From NCBI RefSeq assembly GCF_000209165.1, contig NC_009047.1:868001-932000 (forward strand): a stretch of 64,000 nucleotides of DNA, given 5' to 3'. The notes below the pieces were generated by a model. It saw nothing but the letters and a program-made list of their open reading frames with translations, searched no databases and was not told where the DNA came from. Source of the stretch: Scheffersomyces stipitis CBS 6054. Taxonomy: Eukaryota > Ascomycota > Pichiomycetes > Serinales > Debaryomycetaceae. Below are positions 1-12,600 of the stretch, one piece after another (the first letter of the stretch is position 1; the number at the start of each line of letters is the position of its first letter). Both the position numbers and the translations under genes were made by a program.

Positions 1-45
1 TTTCACACCATAGATACTGTCCTGATTTGAATTTACATTGGATTA

Positions 46-114
46 TGCCTTATGGCGTAGTGGAACAGTGTGCACAGTTTCTGTGTAGTCGACTGTTCGA
101 GTCCAACTAGTGAA
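46..114 (+). pseudogene. Possible decayed tRNA-like element abutting tRNA-Ser(CAG)
   Basis: An A-box match TGGCGTAGTGG (53-63) and a B-box-like TGTTCGAGTCC (94-104) are spaced as in a tRNA. If base 53 is position 8, the acceptor strands 46-52 and 108-114 pair at 5 of 7 positions, and the next base is G1 of the serine tRNA. The T stem pairs at only about 2 of 5 positions, and no good anticodon arm with U33 can be drawn. I read it as a tRNA relic or a Pol III promoter-like leader. It could also be chance. Confidence 0.35.
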
Positions 115-196
115 GATACGATGGCCGAGTGGTTAAGGCGAAGGATGCAGGTTCCTTTGGGCTCTGCCCGCGCAGGTTCGAACCCTGCTCGTGTCG
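115..196 (+). tRNA. tRNA-Ser(CAG), the CUG-as-serine decoding tRNA
   Basis: An 82-nt class II cloverleaf can be folded by hand. The acceptor stem is 115-121 with 189-195, and the discriminator is G196. The anticodon stem is 141-145 with 153-157 and is perfectly paired. The loop 146-152 reads TGCAGGT, giving G at position 33 (base 147), anticodon CAG (148-150) and G37 (151). The long variable arm is GGGC-TCT-GCCC (159-169). The T arm is GCAGG-TTCGAAC-CCTGC (172-188). A Pol III terminator TTTTT lies at 202-206 and no CCA is encoded. In CTG-clade yeasts this tRNA is charged mainly with serine, using the variable arm and G73 as identity elements. A standard leucine tRNA would have U33 and A73, so the reassigned function is well supported. 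No intron is present. Confidence 0.96.
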
Positions 197-527
197 ATAT
201 ATTTTTGCAAATGAATCTATTATGCTAATAGTATTTCTTTTTGTATAATCTATTGCTTAGAAATAGTAAAACAGTCAAGAAAGAGAATACAATTTTTATA
301 GAATTAATTGCTTCTGAGATCGTCATCGTAATTTTGCCTCTTTTCGCCATAAATTCTGGAACCGTTCTGTGGCCATCTGCAGGTAGCCCCGAAAAATTTA
401 ACTATGCAGATATCACCAGACATGATTAGGAAATTTTCAGTTAAATGGACTTGTAGCTTCTCCAGGAATTGTATATAGAACCAGCATTTTAGCAATTTGA
501 CACCAGCATTATTTTCTTTTCACCGTT
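197..527. other. Intergenic, tRNA-Ser to XDJ1
   Basis: About 330 bases hold the Pol III terminator and presumably the XDJ1 promoter. Short open frames at 241-429 and 304-495 (opposite strand) show no recognisable protein. I see no other feature. Confidence 0.6.
202..206 (+). terminator. Pol III T-run terminator of tRNA-Ser(CAG)
   Basis: Five consecutive T on the coding strand start six bases after the mature 3' end, the usual Pol III stop. Confidence 0.85.
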
Positions 528-1910
528 ATGGGCTTGTATGAGATTCTTGAGATTGAGTCGCTGGCGTCTTCTGCCGATATCAAGAAAGCCTACAGAAAGC
601 TAGCACTCCGATACCATCCCGATAAAGCCACCGAGGAAGAGAGACATATCGCCGAAACGAAATTCAAGGAGATCTCGCACGCGTACGAAATACTCAGCGA
701 CGAGGCAAGACGTGAAGAGTACGACTTTTACGGTACCACCGATGGGATCCATGGCCAGTCTCATATGTATGGAGAACCTGATGGGAATCCATTTGAAAAC
801 TTCTATGGCGGAGGAGGGCAACAGTATGATCCACGTGATTTCTACAATTTCTTTAATGACATGAACGGAGCCAATGGTCACAGACAGTCAGCTGGGGCCA
901 AAGCTCGAACCGAAGATGCTGAAATAGAAGTCGATGTCACACTTGAGGATTTGTTTAAGGGTAAAATTATCAGAACCACTTCGACTAGAAACATCATTTG
1001 TACCCTTTGCAAAGGTAAGGGCGCCAAAAAGAATGCAGTGCCCAAAAAGTGTAATACTTGTGATGGAGAAGGTATAGTACGCAAGATTCGTAGAGTGGGT
1101 CCCGGACTTGTAACCCAAGAGTATGTAGACTGCAGTGCCTGCGAAGGTATAGGAAAGTTCTACAGAACCAAGGATAGATGTAAGAAGTGTGAAGGTAAGC
1201 GAGTGATTGAAGAAACCAAGATCTTGGAATTTGAGATAGTCAAGGGTTCACATAGTGGAGAGAAGATTGTGCTTTCTAAGGAGTCAGACGAATACCCAGG
1301 AAAGGAAACCGGTGATGTCAAGTTGACTTTTACCACTAAAGACCATCCCGTTTTCACCAGGAAGGGCGACGATTTGTACGCCAAATACAAGATTCCACTT
1401 GTAGAGGCACTTTGTGGGTTTTCCAGAGTGTTGGTGAAGCATTTAGATGGTAGAGGAATCAAGGTATCTACGCCTCCAGGAAAAGTAATACGTCCCGGAG
1501 ACTATATCAAGATCACAGGCGAGGGCATGCCTGTCAAGAATGGCTCGCTGGGATGGTTCGGTGGCTCATCGTCCAAACGAGGGGACTTGTATATCGAAAT
1601 GGAGATCGAATTCCCTACGGACAATTGGTACTTGGAAAGAAACGATATCCTTAAGATGAAGAATTTGCTTCCTTCAGCCATAAAGAGCAAACTGGATATG
1701 TCCAGACAAACCGTTGACAATGACTCGTTGCCTGAAGCAAACATAGAAGTGTTTACCGACTTTACCATCGCCAAACAAGACGCATTGCCAGACTACAAGG
1801 AAGACTCTCCAACTCCTGCCCCAGAAGAAGAGCACCATAATGGCTACAATGGCTACAATGGCTACAGTGGCTTCGATGGGAGCGCACAACCGGAATGCAC
1901 TCAGCAATAG
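528..1910 (+). CDS. XDJ1: Type I J-domain (DnaJ) co-chaperone Xdj1
   Basis: 460 codons from the ATG at 528. Residues 1-70 form a J domain with the HPD triad at 30-32, which stimulates Hsp70 ATPase. A Gly/Phe/Asn-rich linker follows (about 72-125). Four zinc-finger repeats are CTLCKGKG (158), CNTCDGEG (175), CSACEGIG (202) and CKKCEGKR (218). The C-terminal substrate-binding region contains RPGDYIKI and a GDLYIEMEIEFPTDNW stretch that matches Xdj1 better than Ydj1. The last four residues, CTQQ, are CaaX-like, consistent with the lipidated C-termini of Ydj1/Xdj1. Length matches S. cerevisiae Xdj1 (459), whose role is at the mitochondrial outer membrane/TOM complex. Codon 12 is CTG and should be Ser. 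A short in-frame NGY repeat near 1839-1866 comes from a 9-base tandem repeat. It converges on PDS1. Confidence 0.9.
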   Translation: MGLYEILEIESLASSADIKKAYRKLALRYHPDKATEEERHIAETKFKEISHAYEILSDEARREEYDFYGTTDGIHGQSHMYGEPDGNPFENFYGGGGQQYDPRDFYNFFNDMNGANGHRQSAGAKARTEDAEIEVDVTLEDLFKGKIIRTTSTRNIICTLCKGKGAKKNAVPKKCNTCDGEGIVRKIRRVGPGLVTQEYVDCSACEGIGKFYRTKDRCKKCEGKRVIEETKILEFEIVKGSHSGEKIVLSKESDEYPGKETGDVKLTFTTKDHPVFTRKGDDLYAKYKIPLVEALCGFSRVLVKHLDGRGIKVSTPPGKVIRPGDYIKITGEGMPVKNGSLGWFGGSSSKRGDLYIEMEIEFPTDNWYLERNDILKMKNLLPSAIKSKLDMSRQTVDNDSLPEANIEVFTDFTIAKQDALPDYKEDSPTPAPEEEHHNGYNGYNGYSGFDGSAQPECTQQ

Positions 1911-2071
1911 AAGAAGAACATAACTAAAAAAGAACAGAATCAAGAACTAATAGTTCTGATATCATAAATCTAGCCAGTCTCAACTCTAGTCTTATGAATC
2001 TACATGTATACTATTGTAAATAATCTTATTGGTACATAATAGAGAGTAATGCCAGCCTTATATCTTATATA

Positions 2072-3013
2072 CTAATCCAACAAATCCTTCATGTCATCGA
2101 TGCTCAATCCCACCGTAGTGATATCCATTTCTTCACCATCGTCGTCGTTGTTCTCGTAATCGAACTCTAGTTGCAAGTCTCCAATAGCCATACTCTTGAG
2201 TTCCTTTTCAGCTTCAACGACCTCCGGGTATACAATTCGGTTTTCATCGGTAACAACAGTCCTGCTGGGTTTCGAGAAGAATTCCAAATCTACATCGTCA
2301 AAAGGCACCATATCTACGGGATATGACTCGAGCGGAAGAGGCCGATCTGCAATTGTTTCTACTTCTACATCTTCTATGCCTTCAGGAAGCTCAATGCGAT
2401 CCTCGAATTTCGTTTTCATCGTAGTCTTCTTCACAGGATCAACATTGTTAGCGTTTATATCACGATTGATGATATTTGAAGCATGCAATTGAGCAGTTGC
2501 ACTACTGAGGGTGCTGTTAAGATCAACTACGGGATCCTTAGGAAGAATAGACTTCTTCAATAGACTATCTGTGACAATATTACTACTTGAATGGCCACTA
2601 GAATTCTCAAAAAGGTCGGAATTTAGCTGCTGAAGCTTTACTTTATCTTTTCCAGCATCTCTGGCATCAACAGGCGTGATTTTGGTTGTAGGCGGTCTCG
2701 ATTTGCTGACTTCTATGTGTTCATTCTTTCTATGAATAAACCCTAATGACGAGTTTGCCTTTGTTAAAACTGGCAATTTTTTTGGACCTATCGCTTTTCT
2801 TACAGGAGCTGTTGCCTCATGCTTTGCAGATGTGTTTAATGAAGTTTTAGCCCTATTCAAACTGGGAATCTGTTGGTTCTGATCCTTGCTACCTAAAGGT
2901 ATTCGTCTACGATTGACATTGCTTTTCTTGGAGGAGACCATCAGGTCCTTCTGCATCTGCAACGAAGCAGCACTGCCTACAGTACTATTCTCGTCGAGAG
3001 TGTGGATATCCAT
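2072..3013 (-). CDS. PDS1: Securin (separase inhibitor) Pds1
   Basis: 313 codons; low-complexity, charged and fast-evolving, so recognised by short motifs. A destruction box RIPLGSKDQN (residues 37-46) closely resembles the yeast Pds1 D-box. Residues about 214-247 (IEDVEVETIADRPLPLES and the following VPF) match the segment of Pds1 that binds separase. The acidic C-terminus ending in GLSIDDMKDLLD resembles the Pds1 tail. Securins hold separase inactive until APC/C-Cdc20 destroys them at anaphase. I see no KEN box; KNE at 96-98 is scrambled. It diverges from FMP27 across about 610 bases and converges on XDJ1. Identity is inferred from motifs and order, not overall similarity. Confidence 0.82.
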   Translation of the reverse strand: MDIHTLDENSTVGSAASLQMQKDLMVSSKKSNVNRRRIPLGSKDQNQQIPSLNRAKTSLNTSAKHEATAPVRKAIGPKKLPVLTKANSSLGFIHRKNEHIEVSKSRPPTTKITPVDARDAGKDKVKLQQLNSDLFENSSGHSSSNIVTDSLLKKSILPKDPVVDLNSTLSSATAQLHASNIINRDINANNVDPVKKTTMKTKFEDRIELPEGIEDVEVETIADRPLPLESYPVDMVPFDDVDLEFFSKPSRTVVTDENRIVYPEVVEAEKELKSMAIGDLQLEFDYENNDDDGEEMDITTVGLSIDDMKDLLD

Positions 3014-3625
3014 TGTGGAAATGATGAATAGGAATTTGATTATAATTTTATCTTGAGATTGTTTATTTTGTTTGTATACATATAGGGTAGAACTGCATAC
3101 TAGACATCACGTGCTGGCCGTGATAAATGAATAGGAATATGGAAAGATGTGGAGAAGATATGGACTATACAATATCTAGAAAGAATACCATTGGCATAGA
3201 GTGAAGTTATATGAGTGTCAGTTTTTAAGGGATATAAAAGGACTCAATTGTAAAATTGTAGATGTGCATGTATTACGTAACACACTTACGTAGTACAATT
3301 TGTAGCACTAGACGACATTGACATATCTGCTGGCACAGTATTATTCTTTCTGCTTGCAACAGCACAAATATTCCACTATTCACGTCTATGGACAGCCACG
3401 GGTTGTCTACTTACTGTCTTTTTTTTAACATTCTATGATTTATCCGTTTACTCTTTTGCACCCATGGGACGTCTCGGCCTGTACCCTACCATCATATACT
3501 GCATACAATATAATATATAGCCATATCTACAATTCCATCTAAACACCATATATATCTACAACTACCTACAAAACCCAACCAAAAGCAGGAAAAGGACGTA
3601 GCAAAATTCTCAGGACACGTGAAGT
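3014..3625. promoter_or_regulatory. Divergent promoter region, PDS1 / FMP27
   Basis: About 610 A/T-rich bases with no coding frame. CACGTG occurs at 3108-3113 and again at 3616-3621, the latter four bases from the FMP27 ATG. Poly-pyrimidine and TATA-like runs (3510-3560) precede FMP27. Confidence 0.6.
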
Positions 3626-6600
3626 ATGGCGTTCCTCTCACAGTTCATCAACGTGACATCCACGTCTCCCGAAGAGAGCTCGCTGTGGATCTACTTGGTG
3701 GATTGGATTTTAGCTTTGATTCTCAGCTTGACGTTTGTCTTCTACTTCAACCGGTTTGTGGGCTATATCATTTCTTCTTTGTTGAAGTTACTCTTTTGGA
3801 AATCCTTAGGGCTACGAATCAACGTTGAGTCTATAAAGATTTCCCCCTTGGGCGGACGTATCTTCGCCAAAAATGTCACTATCATTTCACAAGACATGGC
3901 GATATCGGTGCTAAATCTCACGCTAACATGGCGATATTGGCTTTTCAAGTTAACAAAACTATCGAACTACTACTTCGATGAGGGTTTTCCGGATTCTACG
4001 ACTAGTCGCAGAGTTTCACGGCTGGAAAATGAAGAGCTACCGTGTAGACTCTTTTTGATGGTAGATGGCTTGGAAGTGTTCATGTATAACAGAACCTTTG
4101 CATACGACAATATCATGGACATGTTGAGAGGCGAAGAGAAGGATAGGAAAGAAAGTACCAGTGACGAAAATAGCAAAAATACAGCTTCTACCATGTCAGC
4201 AGACTCTGGCTCTACCACTAATAACCTCAAGTATAGAGGAAATACCAGAACTGCAACAGTTCCAGAAGCTTCGACATCGGACTGGTCGCAGAATGAAAAA
4301 TCTCAAACTCAACAGCCACCACAATACAGAACTAAACTGGCTGAAACCACCCTATTTTTCTTGCTTGGCATGCTTCCTTTGAAAGTCAGAGTAAAAAAAG
4401 GAGCCGTAGTTCTTGGAAATGTCACCACTCCCTCCATTCTCGTAGTTTCGTACAAATCAGCCAACGGCATTCTCGACATTTCGAAATCTCCTAATCCTCT
4501 AGATAAGTGGAGGTTTTTGCACGATCTCAACTTTGAGAACTTCCAGCTCTGGTTGAAGCCCAACATTGGCTACGAGAAACATCGATACGTTTCGCCAGAC
4601 GATCTTCGACACGAGACCAAAAGCACAAAGAATATGAACCACTATAAACGATACAAGTACTGGTACAAGTTTGAACGGGCAGCATCAGTCGTTCAGAAAG
4701 CATTTCATAAACTAAAGAGAAGGAAGAAGGGGCCAGATTTAGACGAAGACTATGGTACGTCTCAATGGCGTGGCCTCAGACGTTATGTAGGTGAAGACGA
4801 CCGTAGAATGTATGCCATGTTGAACATGGAAGAAGAGTATGCCAAAGTCAGTTTGATCTTGGATTCTCAAAACACAAGAATTGTCTACTACTACGACACA
4901 CCCGGTGCGATACCGTTGGGGCCAGTTCCGTATAAGAATTCTGGACTACATCCGGAACATGGAGTGGAACTTGAAGTCACACAGGGAACTATCCACTATG
5001 GAGCCTGGGCTGATAGGCAACGTGTGCCGCTCCAGGGGATGTTTTTCCCAGCCATCGCTAAGGATGCTGTAGAAACACAATTGCCTACATCTCCAGGCGA
5101 AGCTCGACAATATGCTGGTTTCAAACTAGCCATTGTCGTCAAAGATGAAGTCATCTTTAGAGTACCCACAAGAGAATTGAGCAAGGACAAGGCTCTTTTA
5201 CGTAAAACTGCATCTGGAGCAACACCTAAAACCTCTCGTTCCTTTGGCTGGATTGAAGTTAAAATGGGTGCAGGCTCGACTATCTCCAGTTTCACATCAT
5301 ATATAGCTTCGAAGAAAGAGGGCTGGCCCAATACTTTGAATGTGCTTTTTAACGAACCTGAATTGCGTACATCTGTGAACCACGATGTGTTGTATGCAGC
5401 CGACTCACACGAAATCAACGCCAGAATCGGATTTCCCTTACAGTGGAATGGCAGGTGCAACTGGAAGTTCGATATGGTAAGTGAGAATGCCAGGATATTC
5501 TTTCTCAGAGAACACACCATGTTGTTTTCAGATTTGTTCTCTGATTTTGCATCAGGAGAACCCACACCGTACGAGAGCTTTAGAGTGTTTGTCTACAATA
5601 TTGGCTGGGAGCTTCATGATTACAAACTCTACTTGAATGTGAACGACGCCAATATCATCAACAACCCTCTTGACTTCAACAACAACAAGTACCTTTCGTT
5701 TCAAGGGGAAAAGTTGAATGTAGATCTCAATATTCCTCTTCTTGGTAAATTCTCAAGATCAACAGAGATCGGCTTCAAGATTTGCACTTCGTATTTTGAC
5801 TTGGTGCTCGATACTCCTCCCTGGCATACTGCCAATGCGTTTATGAAAGACTCCAAGTTAATGGGGAAGGCAAACAACTTTACCGTAGATGGCTCATATA
5901 CATTCTTCAATACTGTAGAAGTCAATACTTCGGACTATATCGAAATAAGATGCATAGGAGATTATATCAGTGTTAAGTTCTATGGTTTTGTCATCAAATA
6001 CTTATTCTTAATCCGTGAGAATTACTTTGGTGAAACTATCCATTTCAAGACTTTTGAAGAATATACTAACGAAGAACAAGCGGACACTGATGGAACTTCT
6101 ACTTTGACGACAAACAATGAAGCTAAGACAAGCGCCTCCCAGGAATTTGATTACTGGAAAATTTTGAAAACTGATAACGATATCGATATCTTTTTCACTT
6201 TCCAAGTGAGGCATGGGTTGGTGATTTTGCCTTACAACCTTTATTCGTGTACTTCACACTTTGGGTTGTCCTTTGATTCGTTGGATGTTGATATCAGATT
6301 TTCCAACTACTACATGGATCTTGAGTGTGACGTAAGTCCCATAAACACAGTATTCGTAAGAGAGTGCAAGGCTACTGAAACTGACATCCTCTTCAATATA
6401 CCCAAGTATCGCGAAATGTATCTTTCTTCAAAGACGCCTGATATCCAGTTTGATGGACTTACCATTCATGCTCACAGAATGTTCGGCCCACCACCAGAAG
6501 AGATCACTTACTACTGTAAATGGGACTTTGCTATCTCTGACATCTTATTCGATAGCGGCATGCTCTCTTTGGCTGCTGTAGTGACTTGTGTTCGTAACTT

Positions 6601-9600
6601 CATCTTTTGTTACAAGGATATCGAGAATGCTATGCAAGTTGAGATTCCTTTGCTCTGGGATGCTACTCATCTTTCGTTCAGATGCCCTCATATGGAATTT
6701 AAGATCACTCCAGAAAAGAGTTCACAAGATACTCTGGTCGCATGCCCCTATATCATGGTGACTTTGGACTCGTTTATTTTCAACTTCAACGATAATTGCA
6801 ACAAAAGATACAACAAATTGATAGAAGCTTCGTTGCCTAGTATCGATGTAAAAATCATAGAGCCCAGCAATTCTTCAGACGGCCAGGATCTTATTCTAGG
6901 ATATCTCAAGACATCTCTTGTCTTCAGTGACATATGCCAGAAACCTGATATGGTAGAAAGAACGAGGTTGCAACAGCATCACATCAAGTTCAACGATGCA
7001 CCTTTCCATAGATCTCCCTTTCTCATTTTTCCAGAAGGTAGAGATGTGGAATATAATGATCCTTATGGGTGTCTTGTCTCGACACTAACGCTTCCAGACG
7101 TCTCCCATCCACTTTCTGCTTCTTTTCCAGGTGACCTTGACGAGGAAGAGTTCAATAACTATGTTTATGATTCAGAGCTGTCTTCAAATGTAACCTTGCA
7201 GTCTGAAGAAGACAACACTTACTTCAGTAAGATGCCTCCGCGTCAGGATTACGATGACGCGGACTACAACCCATCATACAAGGTAGACCCTCTTTATGAT
7301 TACGATAACATTGTATTAGAGTTAGGCGAAGTTCAATCATTTTTCACCCCCAAGTCTCTTACGTGCATTGCAAGAGTAGCCAGCTCCAGTTCAGATCATT
7401 CAGTTGATGTTCTCATGGACGATTTTCATATCCAAATTGTGAAGCATCTCAAAGTGTTGCTAACCTCGTTTCACACTGTGGTCAATTTGCGGCTTATAAG
7501 TCCTGATATTTCAATTCAGTTTGGACGTTTTGACACAACAGATACGGAACTGATTCTCTGCAAATCGCACAACATACCTATCGCACATTTCCAGCTTCTG
7601 GAACTATCATTGGCATTGAATATTAAGAAACTGAAGACTCAGATAGGCTCTTTAGATGATCTTGATAAGGAAGTTTCATTTGCTTTTCATTTGAAGGAGC
7701 TTCTTTTGACAATTTCAAATCCGTCTGAATTCGAAATCCCGTTACTATTCAACATTAAAGAAGTCGAATTCTGGTCCCTGACACATGATGATTCGATAGT
7801 CTCAGCAAGTGTAGACACAATCAATCTTGAAGTAAATGATGATCAAGTAGAGTGGATCATTGATTTTGCTGAATCCATGCGAACCGAAATTGAAACTGCC
7901 ATGGATGAATTTGAAAAGAATTCATTTTCGGAACATGATGCTTTTGCAGAATTAGCTTACAAACTTACTCTTGCCTCGATAGATTACCAAATTGATCATG
8001 ATCCTGGAGTTTTAACGAAACCAGCTTATATCTTGAGATCAAGAAAAGAGCATATAAGATTCATTGAAGGATGGCAGATAACAGCAAGATTGCGTCATGT
8101 TCTCAATTATTTGCCTTGTGAATGGTTCGAAACAGAAGGGAATAATATTGGTTCAAGAGATTGGAAACTTCCCGAGAGTGCTTACGATGAAGTGAGTATG
8201 ATATTTTCTCGCTGGAGAAGTTGGGAGGCCAACAATGAGCAGAGAACCAACTTCTTCAACAAGGTCTTCTTGGCCGATAGTTCCAGCGACACGAATCCTG
8301 TTGGATTAACAACTTCCGTGTCAGAAGCCAATTTCAAGATAAAGAAATCTAGGTCTGAATTTGATTATATATCTGCCCAAGAGATCGGTGCTATTTTAAG
8401 ATTCAGAGAAAATTTGTCACTTGGTGATCTTGTTCCTAGTTTGTCAACCGTAGATCCAGTGCTAGGATTAGAAGGAGTATTCAATATGTCGGGGTATAAG
8501 AGTAAAATCTCTGATATCTCTATGAATTACTTAAAGAGGATTCTCGCACAAATTAAGGTTATTGAAGCGAACAATAACGAAGAACTGCAGTCGGATGAGA
8601 AGCCAAAGAAGTTTGACACACGCCCAAGTTTCAAGCTTTCAATTATTACCAATGTTAATAACTTTCATCAACATGTGATTTTACCTTCAACAACGTTTGA
8701 GATTGTTGGTGCTAGTATCAATAGCTCGGTAGATTTAGCACTACTCCAAGAATTCCCAGATAGTATCTTTCTCTCTGCACTGAATGGATCTGATTTCTAC
8801 GAGTTGAATACTTGGAGTGGAGAATCAAGGTTAGTTTCATTGCGATCTTCTAACTATTTCGTCTTGTTTTCAAATGTCGGTGAAGTGATAGAGGGAATAA
8901 AAAATTGTAAATTGTCATTGGGAAAATTTACGTTTAGAATTCTTGACGAGAATGATATTCTCTTACATGCTATCGACAACTTCCTTAATGTGGATCTCAA
9001 GTATCTTCAAGGATTATCTAATGAGAGTGATAACTTCAAAAAAGTTAATTCAACACCGAGGACAGAATACAACATGGGATTATTGGAGCAGATTGGTGAT
9101 ATTTCACTTAATATCAACGTGGGAGAATTTGTCTGGTTATTTGAGCTTCTTAAACCTTTGAATTTTGGAGGAATAATTTTAGATAACAACTTTTCATTGT
9201 CCAAGGTCGGCAGCACAATCACCATGGATTCGTTGATTGGGAAAATCAACATGAATGCTAGCTTGGATACGATCCAATTGCTTGAATTACAAAATTCTCA
9301 GATTTTGACCAAGTTGAAATTCTCAAAAGTAGTTGACCTTTACATTTGCTCCATTTCATCTGGAGTTGGTTACACGAAATTGTTCTCACCTCAATTATTT
9401 CGGACAATTGAAAAGTTGGCGGAAAAGTCACCAGATTTGATGCAGAGAGTCAACCAATTGCAGGAATATCTTAAATTTGAGAACAAAGACAGAAGAGGAA
9501 ACGCCCTCGAGAAGATAGAAAAGAAGGAACCTTTAGAGAAAGATCGTTTGAACATTTTGGACAAGATTGCGTTCAAAGTTAAGTTCACAAACGATTATAT

Positions 9601-12600
9601 TGGTGTATCGTCTTTTGTTGAAAACACCAAGTATTCACTAGAAGTTGAGAATACATCAATCAGAGTTTCTGATGTTCTTGGTGTATTTATGGAAGATGAT
9701 TTTGGTATCTCTCATAAGGTGGTACCAATCTATGGCGATTTGATTATTCCTACAGCAAGAATCTATATCTTGGATAGAACTGTTCCCGTTGGATTGTCAA
9801 ACATCATGGATGTCAACTTTGCTGTGAAGTTGTTCAATGACCATGATAGTGTACAAAGGAAAGGGAGAAACTTTCAACTCGAATCTCAATACTGTCGTAT
9901 CTGTTTGGGTCCATCAACTCTCTTCAAGATTGTTGATTTGACCGATATGCTAAAGCTGTCTGGTACCCGGTTGGTTAATGCAATTTCCAAATGCCGACCT
10001 AGTGAATCTGTACCCAATAAAACTGAGTCATCATCCGGTTCAAATGGTATTCAATTTTCCGGGATTCAGATTTTATCTTACAATTTCTGTTTAGGTTGGA
10101 TTTTCAACAACAAACTGAACGAATATCCAGGTATCATTTTGGGAGCCGAGAGATTTTTCGCTATTACCGAAAATGGCTTGGGAAAGTTCACATTGATGGA
10201 TGCGTTTCTATCTGTCGCAAACGGTTCCCGTTCATCTAATTTCTACAGCAAGCAATCAGAACGAACCAACTTGAATAGAGCCTTCTTGCCCAGAATGCAA
10301 TTGACTTTCACTACACAGAAGAGGGACGAAAAGAAGACGATGGAGATCTTGATTCAAGGTGATGAGTTAGATGTCAAGTTTTTGTCTACTTCAATCGTTA
10401 TGACAGAATATGCTGTCAGCTCTGGTAACGAGGTACTGAAATACTTCAATGCTCGAGCTGAAAGAATTGCTGAACTTACCAAGCAATCACAAGAGAATTC
10501 GTCTTCGAGAAGTGATAATGATGAAGCAAAGGAGTATATCAATACGCTTAAGTCGGCTTTTGATTCTATTGAAGTAGTTGCTAAGTTTGCTGGGTCTACA
10601 GTCCTATTTCATCGTCTTGATAATGACGAACACGGCAATACCCCTTCGCTATTCTTGCATTCTCCAGCAGTCAAGATCGCATTCAAGTACGACCACCATA
10701 AGTTTGAGAAGAAGAAACATGTCATCAAAGGCGAAGTTCTCACTTCTTCCTCTAGCAATACATTATATGCTTTCTGTGTTCCAGTTGTAGTGGACATTGT
10801 TACTGGTATCAAGCGTATGATGAGAAGAGCTAACATTGGCGATTCAAACCGAGAAAAGGGAAAGCGCATAGAAACGGTACCAGCTTCAAAGGGCTCGATG
10901 GAATTTGCAAGTTTGTTAGGAGAAATGGATATTCATTTTGGTCTTAGAATCGAGAAGCAGGAATTGACTCTTAGTTGTGAGCCCACAGCAAAGGTGGCTG
11001 CTATCGTTGGTTTAGATGGTATTTTTATTCAATTGAATTCTGGTGACAAGGTTATTCCCAGCTTGATGTTGGCTGTTCTCTTTGATTCTGTGTCTGCTTC
11101 GTTGCAACATATTTATTCCAGAGAAATAAGCGGATCTGTTTCCATCAAGAAGGTCTTGTTGAGCAGTGCTTTTGAATTCAACGAAATACCCAGTGTGTTA
11201 TCTTCTGGCTGTATTGTGGACGTTGATGCATATGTCAATGTTAAGCAGTATCAGGACTTGGAGCTATTCAAGGATATCTGGTTCCCATCTCATTATGTCG
11301 AGTTGTATTCTAGTTTTGTTGCTTCTACCGAAGAACAACACAAAGAGGTCAAACAACATAGATCTGAACTTGCTTCTAATAAGAATCTTTCGACCAGATT
11401 CAAAGAAGTCTCTACCTCATACGCTATGCCTTGGATAGTCACATTCTTTGTCACAAATTTCTGTGTTCAGGTGGATTTTGGTCCTTCGTTGTGCAACAGT
11501 AAATTGAAGTTTGATCGATTCTGGGCCGTCTCCAAAAAGTCAACCGATTGGAGTCAAGACTTGAAGGCAGGTATCAATTGTATTTCATTGGAAGCAGAAG
11601 GTAGATTGGGTGGCCATTTCAGCATTTCGCAGATGAATATCCATACTGCCATCAGCTGGAAGTTGGAATCAGGAGCAACTTTGGATGTGCCTCTTATTCT
11701 AATCTCAGCAGGAACGGAAAAGCTTCAACTCAAGCTTTCGTTTGACTATCACGTCTTCGCAATTGCCAACATTGAAGATTTTTCTGTGGATGTATTCAAC
11801 CAGAAGAGTGAAATCAGTATTTCAAAAGACCATTTGTCTGTTGCTACCAAATTCAACACAGCAGAAGTATACATTACTTCTTTGACTGCTTCTAATTGTT
11901 TGGATATCTATAACACAATTTCGAGAATGATTCAGGAAAACAGAAGATCATACAAGGAAACACTAGTCGATTCGTCTAGAGAACGTAATGTCAAGGACAA
12001 GAGAACGGCCGAAGTGGTTTCCGATGCAATTTTGGAAACCGTCAAAAAACTCGAAACAAAAATCGAAGTGATTGCAGGTCATTTATTGATTCACGTGTAT
12101 CCTACTTCTTTTGATGATCTGAAGGTGTTGGTTGTAAAGTTGGATGAATCCAAGGCCAATTTCCAGCAGAACGAGTATTCGAGTGGTATATCCAACGAAT
12201 TGGAAATAAAGTTCAACGATCTAGTGGTATCCTTGTCCATTACTTCTCCAGTATCAGAATCGTTTATAGCACAATGCTCCGTAGACGAATTTGTGGATTA
12301 CGCTTATAAGGCAAGAGGCGGTACTATTTTCATTTTCCCATCGTTCAAGATCTCCATGAGAACTTTCCAAAAATATGACGAACTTCTCATTGAATATTTA
12401 TACCAGTCATCGTTTGACGGTACAGTGGACATTAGATGGAATTTGGGATCGGTCAACTTCATACGGGAGATGTTCGCTATCCACAAGAAGGCTTTGGAGT
12501 CCCGTATGGAATACAAGAAGCATGCGACTGAAGGATTTAGAGAAGATATCTTTGCGACTCAGGGCACCAAGACATCTTCGTTGTTACAGGAAGACGACGA

